A stretch of DNA of 64,000 nucleotides from CAWGHZ01 sp963822575 (GTDB lineage: Bacteria; Pseudomonadota; Alphaproteobacteria; MPNO01; DASWLB01). Below, one piece after another: positions 31,157 through 39,743 of this stretch (within the stretch, counting starts at the first letter, position 1; each line of letters starts with the position of its first letter). The position numbers and the translations under genes were made by a program. Below the pieces are notes generated by a model. The model had not been told where the DNA came from and searched no databases. It saw only the letters and a list, made by a program, of their open reading frames with translations. Where the stretch lies: assembly GCA_963822575.1 (NCBI GenBank), contig CAWGHZ010000006.1, positions 62,001 through 126,000 of the forward strand, written 5' to 3'.

Positions 31157-32356
31157 CTACTTCTTCAGCGGGTGGTCGATCTTCCAGGGATCCTTCACCA
31201 TCGGGATCGTCGCGACGTCCACGTTGGTGAGCTGGCCGTTCACCTTCTCCACCTTGCGGATATAGACGTTCTCGATGATGTCGCGGGTCTCGGGGTCGAT
31301 CATGATCGGGCCGCGCGGGCTTTCCAGCTTCTTACCCTTCATGAAGTCGATGTAGTCGATGCCCTTCGCGTGCGCGCCGAGATGGTGCAGCGCCATGTAG
31401 ATGAGCTGCATGCCGTCCCACGCGCCGACCGAGGCGATGTCCGGCTCCTCGTTCGGGCCGATTTTCTTGAGCGCCGCCTTCAGCTCCTTGTTCTCCGGCC
31501 GGTCGTTCGACGCCGTGTAGTGCATCGAGGTGATGACGCCCTCGACCGCGTCGGTGAAGTTCTTGAGGAAGATTTGCTGGGTCTCGCCGGTGCCGACCAG
31601 CTTGATGCCGGCCGCCTTGAGGCCGCGGTCGACCCACGCTTTCACCAGGTTGATGGACGGCGTGCCCGCCGGCATGAACATGTAAAGGCAGTCCGGCTTG
31701 ATCTGCAGCACCTTCTCCACGTAGGACGAGAAGTCGACGTTGTTGATCGGGCTGCGCGCCTTGCCGAGGATCTTGCCGCCGGCGGCGGTGAAGCTCTTGA
31801 TGAAATATTCCTCGGCGTCGAAGCCAGGCGCGTAGTCGGAGACCAGCACGTAGGCGGTCTTGATGCCGTGGTCGACCAGCCACTTGCCGATCGGCTGCAC
31901 GTACTGCGGAATGGTCATCGAGGTGCGCACGAAGTAGGGCGACATGCGCGTGATCTTGGCGGTCGCGGCGTTCATGATGACCACCGGCACCTTCGCCTGC
32001 ATAGACAGCGGCGCGACCGACATGGCGTGCGGCGACAGGTCGAAGCCCGCCAGCATGTTCACGTGCTCGCGCAGGATCAGCTCCTCGCCGAGCTGCTTGG
32101 CCTTGTCGGGCCCGCCGCTCGCCGTGTCGCGCGTCACGATGTCGACCTTGATGTCCTCGCCCTTTGGCCCCTTGACCGACTTGCCGTGGACGGCCTGGTA
32201 GGCCTGCATGGCGTGCAGGAACTGCGGGCCCCAGGTCGAGAAGATGCCGGTGAAGTCGGCGATCAGCCCGACCTTGTATTCGTCGGCCCGCGCCGATCCC
32301 ATCCCGGTCGTTGCGACCAGCGCCGCGGCTGCGAGCAGGGTCGTTAAGCGCTTCAT
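31157..32356 (-). CDS. LivK-like ABC substrate-binding protein
   Basis: A 399-residue periplasmic type-1 binding protein (Peripla_BP_6). Signal peptide MKRLTTLLAAAALVATTGMG with an Ala-Arg-Ala site, then YKVGLIADFTGIFSTWGPQF, the usual start. IVTRDTASGGPDKAKQLGEE corresponds to the second strand-helix of the fold. A GGGAG ribosome site precedes the ATG. The poorly conserved ligand-binding serine/threonine region suggests a ligand other than leucine; many alphaproteobacterial homologues bind aromatic acids or amides. First gene of the livKHMGF-GMC-Rieske-ABM run. Confidence 0.9.
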   Translation of the reverse strand: MKRLTTLLAAAALVATTGMGSARADEYKVGLIADFTGIFSTWGPQFLHAMQAYQAVHGKSVKGPKGEDIKVDIVTRDTASGGPDKAKQLGEELILREHVNMLAGFDLSPHAMSVAPLSMQAKVPVVIMNAATAKITRMSPYFVRTSMTIPQYVQPIGKWLVDHGIKTAYVLVSDYAPGFDAEEYFIKSFTAAGGKILGKARSPINNVDFSSYVEKVLQIKPDCLYMFMPAGTPSINLVKAWVDRGLKAAGIKLVGTGETQQIFLKNFTDAVEGVITSMHYTASNDRPENKELKAALKKIGPNEEPDIASVGAWDGMQLIYMALHHLGAHAKGIDYIDFMKGKKLESPRGPIMIDPETRDIIENVYIRKVEKVNGQLTNVDVATIPMVKDPWKIDHPLKK

Positions 32357-32519
32357 CAGAGCTCTCCCTAGCGGTTATTTCAGGCTTGTGATTGTTCTTG
32401 TCGTTGTGCCGGGCCGATTCATACGCCGATGCGCTTCCGAGGAAAAGCGCCATTTCTTCAAGCGCTTGTCCCACCGGCGGGCGCGCCTCATGGGCGCGTG
32501 CCCAATCCGGGCCGGATCC

Positions 32520-32565
32520 CCGTTCGCCCTTCGAGACACGCCTTCGGCGCCCTCAGGGCGAGCGG
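32520..32565. repeat. Extragenic palindromic repeat
   Basis: Arms CCGTTCGCCCT and AGGGCGAGCGG flank a centre with a further TTCGAG/CTTCGG-type stem, forming a REP-like imperfect palindrome of 46 bp in the spacer between the liv operon and the MetE-like gene. This motif type is recurrent between genes in alphaproteobacteria. No coding potential. Confidence 0.55.
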
Positions 32566-32592
32566 AGAGAGGTCTCCCGCCGGGAAAGGGAC

Positions 32593-33696
32593 TCAGCCCC
32601 ACACTTCCTTGGCGATCTCGACCACCCGCGACAATTTGGCCCACTGCTCGTCCTCGGTGAGCACGTTGCCCTCCTCGGTCGAGGCGAAGCCGCACTGGGG
32701 CGAGAGGCAGAGCTGGTCCATCGGCGCGAACTTGGCGGCCTCGTCGAGGCGGCGCTTCACGTCGTCCTTCGATTCGAGCGTGCCGGCCTTCGAGGTGACC
32801 AGCCCGACGACGACTATCTTGTTGCCCTTCGGCAAATGGCGCAGCGGCTCGAACCCGCCGGCGCGGTCGGTGTCGTACTCGAGGAAATAGCCGTCGATGT
32901 CGAGCTTGCCGAGCACCGATTCCGCCACCGGACCGTAGCCGCCCTCGGAAATCCAGGTCGAGCGGAAATTGCCGCGGCAGATATGCATGGTGACGGTCAT
33001 GTCGGCGGGCTTGTTTTTCACGGCGGCGTTGATGCAATCGACGTACCAGCCCTGCAGCTTGTCGGTATCCTCGCCGCGGCTGCGCGCCTGGGCGAGCTGC
33101 TCGGGCGAACACAGATAGGCCCACACCGTGTCGTCGAGCTGCAGATAGCGACAACCCGCGTCGTAGAACCCTTTGATCGCGTCGGCATAGGTCTTGGCCG
33201 CATCGGCGAAGAACTCGTCGAGGTCGGGATAGACCTTCTTGACGGTGGGGCTGGACAGGCGGAAATGCAGCACGGCCGGGCTTGGGATGGTCATCTTCGG
33301 CACCGCCGACTTGACCTTCGAGTTGAGGAACCGGAAGTGGTCGAGCATCGGGTGGTTGGAAAAGCCGATCTTGCCGGTGATCGCCGGCGCTTCCGCGCGC
33401 GCCTGCACGCCATGGAACTGCAGGCGCTGGTCGGTCTTGACCATCTTCATCCCGTCGAGCCGGGTGAGGAAGTCGTAGTGCCACCACGACCGGCGGAACT
33501 CGCCGTCGGTGGCGACCTGGAGGCCGATCTCCTCCTGCTTCCTCACGATCTTCTCGATCTCGCGGTCCTCGACTTCCTTGAGGGCCGCGGCGTCGATCTC
33601 GCCCTTCTCGTGCTTGGCGCGCGCCTCGGCGAGGGCGGCGGGGCGCAACAGGCTGCCCACATGGTCGGCGCGAAACGGCGGCTTGGTCCTCGGCAT
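32593..33696 (-). CDS. MetE C-domain-like zinc protein (UROD/MetE superfamily), first copy
   Basis: A 367-residue single-domain TIM barrel related to the catalytic half of cobalamin-independent methionine synthase. All four expected zinc ligands are visible: H238 and C240 in MHICRGN, E273 in FLEYDTD and C335 in LSPQCGF. The N-terminal half that full MetE needs for folate binding is absent, so methionine synthesis from methyl-folate is doubtful; core MetE homologues and epoxyalkane:coenzyme M transferase have the same length and zinc site and alkylate thiols. The FRADHVGSLLRP opening is shared with the paralogue at 36824. Substrate unknown. Confidence 0.85.
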   Translation of the reverse strand: MPRTKPPFRADHVGSLLRPAALAEARAKHEKGEIDAAALKEVEDREIEKIVRKQEEIGLQVATDGEFRRSWWHYDFLTRLDGMKMVKTDQRLQFHGVQARAEAPAITGKIGFSNHPMLDHFRFLNSKVKSAVPKMTIPSPAVLHFRLSSPTVKKVYPDLDEFFADAAKTYADAIKGFYDAGCRYLQLDDTVWAYLCSPEQLAQARSRGEDTDKLQGWYVDCINAAVKNKPADMTVTMHICRGNFRSTWISEGGYGPVAESVLGKLDIDGYFLEYDTDRAGGFEPLRHLPKGNKIVVVGLVTSKAGTLESKDDVKRRLDEAAKFAPMDQLCLSPQCGFASTEEGNVLTEDEQWAKLSRVVEIAKEVWG

Positions 33697-33835
33697 GGCG
33701 TCCTCCGATGCTGCGTCTGGCCTCGGCCCGGCTGGCAACGGGCGGCGGAATTGGGCGCGCGAGGCCATCGGCCCCGCACGCCCGTGTTCCCGTGTTATAG
33801 CCGCCGCGGCCGGGCCTGAACACCCGGCGCGGTCG

Positions 33836-34846
33836 CTACCTGCCTTGGCGCACCTTCTCGACCTCGGCGCGGAAGGCGGCCAGCACCTTGCCGCCCTCCG
33901 GCGTCGACTTCACCCACGCCTGGACGATGGGGTCGACCGCGGCGCGCCAGCGCGCCTCCTCCGCTTGCGAAAGGTCGAGGATGGTCTCGTGGTGGCTTTT
34001 CACCGTGACGCGTCCGTGATCGGCCATCTTGGTGATCGCCTTGTACATCAGCTCGGTGAAAGGCAAAGGCGAGTACTTGTCGACCGCCGCTTTCCCCGCC
34101 TGCGGCAGCCGCAGATAGGAGGTCTTGTTCATCGAGACGAAGGCCATCTCGGCGCCCAGCGGCACGTCGGCGTGGGTCGTCGTCACCTCGGCCAGCTTGA
34201 ACGGGTCGATCGCCGGCCAGCCGGTCGCGAAGGCGTCGACCGTGCCACGGTTCAGCGACTCGTAGGCTTGCGAGACGGGCATGGCGATCGGCGTGCCGCC
34301 CAGCCGCTCGATCACCTGGCCCATCAGCCGGCTCTGCGTGCCGATCTTCATGCCCTTGAGGTCCTCGAGCTTGGCGAACGGCTTCTTGGAATGGATCGAG
34401 ACGTTGGTGAAGGCAGCCATCGCCACCGGGTGGACCCGATCGAACTCGGCCCCGAACGTGCCGTTCTGCCAGCTATGCAGCAGCGCCAGCCCCGCCTCGC
34501 GCGGGTTGCGCGCGACGAAGGGCAGCCCGACCACCGCCGCCCGGGGGAATTGCGTCACGATCGGGCCCAGCACGGCATAGCCCACGTCGGCGACGCCGTT
34601 GAGGATGCGGTCGTAGATGTTGACCATCGTGCCGAGCGCCGAGCCCGGGTAGACCTTCACCTCCACCGCGCCGTTGGAGGCGGCGGTCACCTCCTTCGCC
34701 CAGACCGTATAAGCCTCGGTGTAGAGCGGCCCGAAGGGCGGGCCGGTGGTGCCGAACTTCAGGATTGTCGGGGCGGCAGTCGCCGGCCCGACGCAGCAGG
34801 CGACCAGCGCGGCGGCGGCGAGCATCGCCGCAAGCGGACGGTTCAT
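33836..34846 (-). CDS. TRAP solute-binding protein, DctP type
   Basis: A 336-residue periplasmic protein with signal peptide AAMLAAAALVACCVGPATAA. The DctP pattern is clear: ILKFGTTGPPFGPLYTEAYT, GAVEVKVYPGSALGTMVN, then KIGTQSRLMGQVIERLGGTP, where the conserved Arg that salt-bridges carboxylate ligands falls (SR), and AYESLNRGTVDAFATGWPA. No DctQ/DctM permease is in this neighbourhood. A truncated paralogue lies directly upstream (47-bp gap), so the pair is a tandem duplication. Confidence 0.9.
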   Translation of the reverse strand: MNRPLAAMLAAAALVACCVGPATAAPTILKFGTTGPPFGPLYTEAYTVWAKEVTAASNGAVEVKVYPGSALGTMVNIYDRILNGVADVGYAVLGPIVTQFPRAAVVGLPFVARNPREAGLALLHSWQNGTFGAEFDRVHPVAMAAFTNVSIHSKKPFAKLEDLKGMKIGTQSRLMGQVIERLGGTPIAMPVSQAYESLNRGTVDAFATGWPAIDPFKLAEVTTTHADVPLGAEMAFVSMNKTSYLRLPQAGKAAVDKYSPLPFTELMYKAITKMADHGRVTVKSHHETILDLSQAEEARWRAAVDPIVQAWVKSTPEGGKVLAAFRAEVEKVRQGR

Positions 34847-34893
34847 CGACGTTTCTCCCTCTTTTAGGTCACCCCAGCCGGCGGCCGGCCGGC

Positions 34894-35502
34894 TCACTTC
34901 CCGGCACGGATCTTGGCGATCTCCTCGCGGAAGGCGGCGAGCACCGCGGCGCCGTTCGGCGTCGCCTTGACCCAATTCTCGGTGACGGGTGCGAGGCGCG
35001 CCTCCCACGTCTTGCGCTCGTCGGGCGCGAGCTTGACCAGCATGTGGCCCGGCATCTTGCGCGCCGCGGCGCGGTTTTGCTCGAAGTCGCCGTCGATCGC
35101 CTCGCCGAGCCAGCGGCTGAAAATCTCGCCGGAATACTTGTCGACGGCCGCCTTGGCCTTGGCGGGCAGGCGGGCATAGACCGACTTGTTCATGGCGCAG
35201 AACGCGGCCTCGCCCGACAGCGGCTCCTCGAGGTGGGTATCCAGCACGCCGTTCAGCAGCCGGTCGTAGGAGTTGAACAGGGTGGCGAGCACCGGCCCGT
35301 TGAATACTTTGACCTCGACCTCGCCGCCCGATTCGTCGGTGACCAGCTTGGCCCAGCGGCCGATGCCTTCCTTGTGCATGGCGTTGGTCGGCGGGCCGAT
35401 GAAGGCGAACTTGAGCTGCATCGGCGCGGCCCTGGCGACCATCGGTGCGGCAAGGGCAAGGGCAGCGGCGGCGAGCGAGAGGAGATGCCGGCGGGCGGTC
35501 AT
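34894..35502 (-). pseudogene. DctP-type binding protein with large internal in-frame deletion
   Basis: A 202-residue frame that aligns with the neighbouring DctP protein at both ends: signal peptide, MQLKFAFIGPPTNAMHKEGI, EVEVKVFNGPVLATLFN and SYDRLLNGVLD, then directly THLEEPLSGEAAFCAMNKS through ENWVKATPNGAAVLAAFREE. About 130 central residues, including the ligand-binding Arg region, are absent, yet the frame is preserved. A stable product is conceivable but could not form both lobes of the binding cleft. Start ATG 35502. Confidence 0.8.
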
Positions 35503-35649
35503 GAGGTCTCCGGCGAGGATTTTCCCGTAGATTAGAGTATCTTGCCTTTGGGCGCGAGGGGCCGCGTCCCACCGCGCGCGCGGTCGACGGAACGTCCGGT
35601 TCGTGGCATTGTTTCCCCGCAGTCGCGCGCGGCAGAAGGAGTATCCGCG

Positions 35650-36669
35650 ATGGCCAAGATCGTCCTCGGCATCGGCACCTCGCACGGGCCGATGCTGTCC
35701 ACCCCCTGGTCCGAATGGGGCCAGCGCGTCGGCTTCGACAAGATGCACAAGGCGCATTTCTTCCGCGGCAAGACCTACACGTTCGAGGAGCTGGTCGAGC
35801 TGCGCAAGGCCAACCGCTTCGAGAACGAGATCACCGAGGAGAAGTGGAAGTCGCGCCACGCCGCCTGCCAGGCGGCGATCGCCGCGCTGGCGAAGAAGTT
35901 CGACGAGGTGAAGCCCGATGTCGCCGTCATCATCGGCAACGACCAGCGCGAGATGTTCATCGAGGAGAACTTCCCCGCCCTCGCCGTCTTTTGGGGCGAA
36001 ACCATCCATAACGGCCCGCGCTCGGCCGAGCAGGTGGCGAAGCTCCCGCCCGGCGTGGCGGTCGCCGAGCGCGGCCATGCCCCGCCGGCCGAAACCGACT
36101 ATCCCGGCCATCCGGCCTTCGGCCGGCACATCATCGAGCATCTGATGCGCCAGGGGTTCGATCCCGCCTCGATGAAGTCGGTGCCCCGGGGCTCGGGCTA
36201 CGTCAACGGCATTCCGCATGCCTACGGCTTCGTCTACCGCCGGATCATGAGCGACCGTCCGGTGCCCAGCGTGCCGGTGTGCCAAAACACGTTCTATCCG
36301 CCGAACCAGCCCTCGGCGGCGCGCTGCTACGCGATGGGGTTGGCGCTGAAGGAAGCGATCGAAAGCTGGGATTCGGACGCGCGCGTCGCGGTGATCGGCT
36401 CGGGCGGGCTCAGCCACTTCGTGATCGACGAGGAGCTCGACCGCACCGTGCTCGACGCGCTCCAGAAGGGCGACGAGAAGCCGATGCTCGCCGTTCCCGA
36501 CGTCCGCTACCAGGACGGCTCGTCGGAGATCAAGAACTGGATTCCGTTGGCCGGCATCATGGTCGAGTGCGGCTTCGACATGACGCTGCTCGACTACGTG
36601 CCGTGCTACCGCTCGATGGCCGGCACCGGCAACGCCATGGCGTTCGCCTACTGGCAGCCGAGGGGCTGA
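35650..36669 (+). CDS. LigB-family class III extradiol dioxygenase
   Basis: A 339-residue protein of the protocatechuate 4,5-dioxygenase beta (LigB) family. The opening MAKIVLGIGTSHGPMLSTPW carries the first metal-ligand histidine (H12); the GSGGLSHF segment near residue 255 holds the conserved acid/base histidine. Such non-heme iron(II) enzymes cleave catecholic or gallate-like rings next to a hydroxyl. It is longer than LigB and has no separate LigA gene beside it, like gallate-dioxygenase-type or 2,3-dihydroxyphenylpropionate enzymes. ATG 35650 follows AGAAGGAG at good spacing. It lies between two MetE-like genes on the opposite strand. Confidence 0.87.
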   Translation: MAKIVLGIGTSHGPMLSTPWSEWGQRVGFDKMHKAHFFRGKTYTFEELVELRKANRFENEITEEKWKSRHAACQAAIAALAKKFDEVKPDVAVIIGNDQREMFIEENFPALAVFWGETIHNGPRSAEQVAKLPPGVAVAERGHAPPAETDYPGHPAFGRHIIEHLMRQGFDPASMKSVPRGSGYVNGIPHAYGFVYRRIMSDRPVPSVPVCQNTFYPPNQPSAARCYAMGLALKEAIESWDSDARVAVIGSGGLSHFVIDEELDRTVLDALQKGDEKPMLAVPDVRYQDGSSEIKNWIPLAGIMVECGFDMTLLDYVPCYRSMAGTGNAMAFAYWQPRG

Positions 36670-36681
36670 GGCAACTCATAT

Positions 36682-36803
36682 TGTCACCCCGGACGGCGCG
36701 CAACGCCGATCCGGGGCCCATGTTCCCGCGCAACAGAAGTCGATAGATGGGCCCCGGCTCGCGCCGCCGTCGCTACCGCGACCGCGGCTTGACCGGGGTG
36801 ACA
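36682..36803. repeat. 122-bp palindromic element between convergent genes
   Basis: Outer arms TGTCACCCCGG and CCGGGGTGACA are perfect inverted repeats; inner partial arms GGGGCCCATG and ATGGGCCCCGG add a second stem. This is the layout of the dispersed palindromic elements common between genes in alphaproteobacteria. It sits 12 bp after the LigB stop and 20 bp before the stop of the convergent MetE-like gene and could act as a two-way terminator. Confidence 0.7.
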
Positions 36804-36823
36804 GATTTGGGTGTCGTGCGCCG

Positions 36824-37963
36824 CTACGCGCTGCCCCACACCTCCTGGGCGACCTCTACGATGAGGGCGAGCTTGCGGCGCTGGTCGTCGACGGTGATCG
36901 GGTTGCCCTTGGCGACCGAGGCGAAGCCGCATTGTGGCGAGAGGCAAAGGTTTTCCAGCGGCAGATACTTCGCCGCGTCCTCGATCCGGCGCTTCAGCGT
37001 CTCCTTCGAATCGTTCTCGGGCCGCTTGGTGGTGACGAGGCCGAGGACCACGGTCTTGTCCTTGGGACAGAAGCGCAGCGGCGCGAAATCGCCCGACCGC
37101 TCGTCGTCGTATTCCAGGAAGTAAGCGTCGACGTCGAACTTGTTGAACAGCGCGTCGGCGACGAACTCGTAGCCGCCCTGGGCCATCCAGTTGCCGGCTG
37201 AGTTGCCGCGGCAGACATGCATCGCGACCGTCACGCCGGCCGGCCTTCCGCGCGTCGCCGCCGAGACCATGCGCGCCTGGATGTCGATCTGCTCCTCCGG
37301 CTCCCAGCCCAGCTTGCGCGCCGTCTCCTGGAACTTTGGATCGCAGATATAGGCGGCGTCGGTGTTGTCGATCTGGACGTATCGGCAGCCGGCTTCGGCG
37401 AGGTCGGCGATCTCCTCGCGATAGACCTTGCCCAAATCCTCGAAGAACGGGTCGAGCTCGGGATAGGCCTCCTCGCTCACCCCGGCGCGGGCGCCGCGCA
37501 CGAACAGAAGCGTGGGCGACGGCATGGTCACTTTCACCGTGCGCTTGGTCAAGGTCTTGGTGAAGAGGTAGTCGCCGAGGACGATGCCGCCCGGCTGCCG
37601 CTTGAGCTTGCCCTCGGTATAGAAGACCGGCGGGCGCGAGCCGGCGCCGGAGAAGGTGAACGGCCCGTCCATGCGACGCAGCGTCAACCCGTCGATGCGC
37701 CGGGCGAGGTCGTAGGCCCAGGAGGCGCGGCGATACTCGCCGTCGGTGATCGAGTTGAGCCCGACGGACTCCTGGAACGCCACCGCCTCGCGGATGCACT
37801 CGTTCTCGACGCGGTTGAGCGCGTCGGTCTCGATGGCGGCGAGCGCCGACTGGGCATGGGCGCCGTCGCCGGCGAGCCCGGCGTTCTCGCGCGCGTCCAG
37901 CAGGCGCTTGGGGCGCAGCAGGCTTCCCACGTGGTCGGCGCGGAACGGCGGATTCACTTTCAT
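36824..37963 (-). CDS. MetE C-domain-like zinc protein, second copy
   Basis: A 379-residue paralogue of the protein at 32593-33696. Zinc ligands are H249 and C251 (MHVCRGN), E284 (FLEYDDE) and C345 (SPQCGFA). ATG 37963 (MKVNPPFRADHVG) is favoured over ATG 37972 because GGATGGGA stands just upstream; three residues differ. Again no N-terminal MetE half. Two diverged copies flank a ring-cleavage dioxygenase, so a role in methyl or alkyl transfer from a catabolic substrate to a thiol is more likely than methionine synthesis, but this is inference. Confidence 0.85.
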   Translation of the reverse strand: MKVNPPFRADHVGSLLRPKRLLDARENAGLAGDGAHAQSALAAIETDALNRVENECIREAVAFQESVGLNSITDGEYRRASWAYDLARRIDGLTLRRMDGPFTFSGAGSRPPVFYTEGKLKRQPGGIVLGDYLFTKTLTKRTVKVTMPSPTLLFVRGARAGVSEEAYPELDPFFEDLGKVYREEIADLAEAGCRYVQIDNTDAAYICDPKFQETARKLGWEPEEQIDIQARMVSAATRGRPAGVTVAMHVCRGNSAGNWMAQGGYEFVADALFNKFDVDAYFLEYDDERSGDFAPLRFCPKDKTVVLGLVTTKRPENDSKETLKRRIEDAAKYLPLENLCLSPQCGFASVAKGNPITVDDQRRKLALIVEVAQEVWGSA

Positions 37964-38088
37964 CGGTCCCATCCATCGAACGTTCGGCTGGCGGCCGGTC
38001 TTAGCCGGATTCGCCCGGCGGGGAAACCCCGACCTTCCGTGACTTCGCCCGCCGCGCTACCATCGGCCGCACACCAGGGGAGGGACCC

Positions 38089-38631
38089 ATGGCCCGCGTG
38101 CCGTATCTCGACATCCCACCGCCCGAGGGCGACCCGCGCCGCACCGTGACCAACGTCGCGCGCGCGCTCGCCAACAGCCCGGGCGCGGCCAAGCATTCCA
38201 ATGCGATGGCGATGTATATCCGCCATCAGTCGAAGCTCGACCCCAGGCTGCGCGAGCTCGCCATCGTCCAGGTCGGCTATCTCGCGAACAGCCCGTACGA
38301 GTATTCGCACCACTGCCAGATTGCGCTCGGTGCCGGCGTGACCGAGGCCGACCTCAAGGCCGTCGCCGACGAGACGGTGGGCAAGCCCACCCATCTCGAG
38401 CCGCTGGCCAAGTCGGTGCTGCGCGCGGCGCGCGAGATGACCCGCGACGTCGCGCTGTCGGACGAGACTTTTGCCGAGCTCGAGGCCGCGTTCGACCGCG
38501 AGCAGCTCGTCGACCTCTTGATCGCGATCTCGAACTACAACGGCGTCGTCCGCCTGCTCGGCGCGCTCAAGGTCGACGTCGAGCCCGACTACGAGAAGTA
38601 CCTCAAGCAATTCCCGCTGGCGAAGGCGTGA
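38089..38631 (+). CDS. Carboxymuconolactone decarboxylase / AhpD-like protein
   Basis: A 180-residue all-helical protein of the CMD family (PF02627). The family motif appears as EYSHHCQIALGAGVTEADL around residues 63-82, but the classical CXXC of AhpD is not present, so peroxidase activity by disulfide is unlikely; a decarboxylase, lactone hydrolase or similar role fits. GGGGAGGGACCC precedes the ATG. Its stop overlaps the next start (TGATG), opening a tight + strand operon of five genes. Confidence 0.85.
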   Translation: MARVPYLDIPPPEGDPRRTVTNVARALANSPGAAKHSNAMAMYIRHQSKLDPRLRELAIVQVGYLANSPYEYSHHCQIALGAGVTEADLKAVADETVGKPTHLEPLAKSVLRAAREMTRDVALSDETFAELEAAFDREQLVDLLIAISNYNGVVRLLGALKVDVEPDYEKYLKQFPLAKA

Positions 38632-39152
38632 TGGCGAGCCCCGACGAAGCCGCGCTCAGCGGCGCCGACATCATCGCCGCGCTGAAGCGCGCGGGGATCG
38701 CCCATGTCGCGGCGCTGCCCGACATCACCACCAGCGCGGGGCTGCTATGGCCGCTCTCGCGCGACCCGCATTTCCGCCTCATCCGGCTCTGCAAGGAGGA
38801 CGAGGGCGTGTCGATCTGCGCCGGGCTCGGCTATACCGGCCGGCGCGCGGTGCTGCTGATGCAGATGACCGGATTCTTCGATTCGGTGAATTCGATACGC
38901 GCCATCGGCTGCGAGTACAAGAACCCCGTTTGCATGATGATCGGCATGCTGAACAAGGAGGCGGGCGTGCCGCCGCGCGAGTCGAAGGCTTTTTCCGTGC
39001 GCATCGTCGAACCGATCCTCGACGCGCTGGAGGTGACGCATATGTGCCTGGAGGGGCCCGGGGACGTCGCGCGCGTGCCGGCGGCGATCGACGCCGCCTA
39101 TGCGGAGTCGCGCCCGCTCGCCATCCTGTTCGGCTCGGAGATCGCGCCATGA
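38631..39152 (+). CDS. TPP-dependent decarboxylase, alpha (PYR-domain) subunit
   Basis: A 173-residue protein corresponding to the N-terminal pyrimidine-binding domain of thiamine-diphosphate enzymes, as in sulfopyruvate decarboxylase ComD and phosphonopyruvate decarboxylase. KEDEGVSICAGLGYTGRRA carries the Glu that activates the cofactor, and FFDSVNSIRAIG matches ComD-like sequences. ATG 38631 is used (a GTG precedes it directly). It must pair with the next gene, which it overlaps (ATGATG), to form active sites between subunits. Confidence 0.87.
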   Translation: MASPDEAALSGADIIAALKRAGIAHVAALPDITTSAGLLWPLSRDPHFRLIRLCKEDEGVSICAGLGYTGRRAVLLMQMTGFFDSVNSIRAIGCEYKNPVCMMIGMLNKEAGVPPRESKAFSVRIVEPILDALEVTHMCLEGPGDVARVPAAIDAAYAESRPLAILFGSEIAP

Positions 39153-39742
39153 TGCCCCGCAAGCAATGCTTCCGGCGCCTCGCCGAGCTGCGCGGCGACG
39201 CCATCGTGGTGGCGGCCTACTCCTCGGCCTTTGCGTGGCGCGAGACCGACCCCAGCCCGCTCAACTTCGTCTCGCTCGGCGCGATGGGGCAGGGCTCGTC
39301 GCACGCGCTCGGCCTCGCCCTCGGCCTGCCGGACGAGAAGATCGTCCTGCTCGACGGCGACGGCAGCCTGCTGATGAACCTCGGCAGCCTGGTCACCATC
39401 GCCAACGCCGCGCCGAAGAACCTGGTGCATTTCGTGGTCGAGAACGGCTGCTACGAAGCGAACGGCAGCCACCCGATCCCCGGCCGGGACAAGGTCAGCT
39501 TCGCCGGCCTCGCCCGCGCCGCCGGCTATGCCAACGTGTGGGAGTTCGACGGGCTCAACCGCTTCGCGGCGGAGCTGCCGGCCGTGCTCGCGGCCGAAGG
39601 GCCGGTCTTCGCCACGCTCAAGGTCGAGGCCGACGACCAGCCCGAGCTCGATTACGGCTTCATGCATTCGCCGGCGCGCCGCGCCGAGTTCCGAGACGCG
39701 CTGAAACCGATGATCGCCCGGCGCGACGCGAAGGGGCACTGA
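39149..39742 (+). CDS. TPP-dependent decarboxylase, beta (PP-domain) subunit
   Basis: A 197-residue pyrophosphate-binding domain. The metal/TPP motif starts at G70-D71-G72 (LLDGDGSLLMNLG) and ends near N99 in FVVENGCYEANG. GAMGQGSSHALGLALGLPDE is characteristic of split ComE/Ppd-type subunits. Together with the alpha subunit it should decarboxylate a 2-oxo acid; candidates are sulfopyruvate-, phosphonopyruvate- or aromatic 2-oxo-acid-type substrates. Nothing else of coenzyme M synthesis is visible. Confidence 0.88.
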   Translation: MMPRKQCFRRLAELRGDAIVVAAYSSAFAWRETDPSPLNFVSLGAMGQGSSHALGLALGLPDEKIVLLDGDGSLLMNLGSLVTIANAAPKNLVHFVVENGCYEANGSHPIPGRDKVSFAGLARAAGYANVWEFDGLNRFAAELPAVLAAEGPVFATLKVEADDQPELDYGFMHSPARRAEFRDALKPMIARRDAKGH

Positions 39743-39743
39743 G

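Noticed and set aside
32593..33696. Calling this gene metE
   Set aside because: It lacks the N-terminal half of MetE; zinc ligands alone do not distinguish methionine synthase from other thiol alkyltransferases.
38631..39742. Coenzyme M biosynthesis locus (comDE)
   Set aside because: Only the TPP subunits resemble ComDE; no phosphosulfolactate synthase or related genes are visible, so only a generic 2-oxo-acid decarboxylase is claimed.
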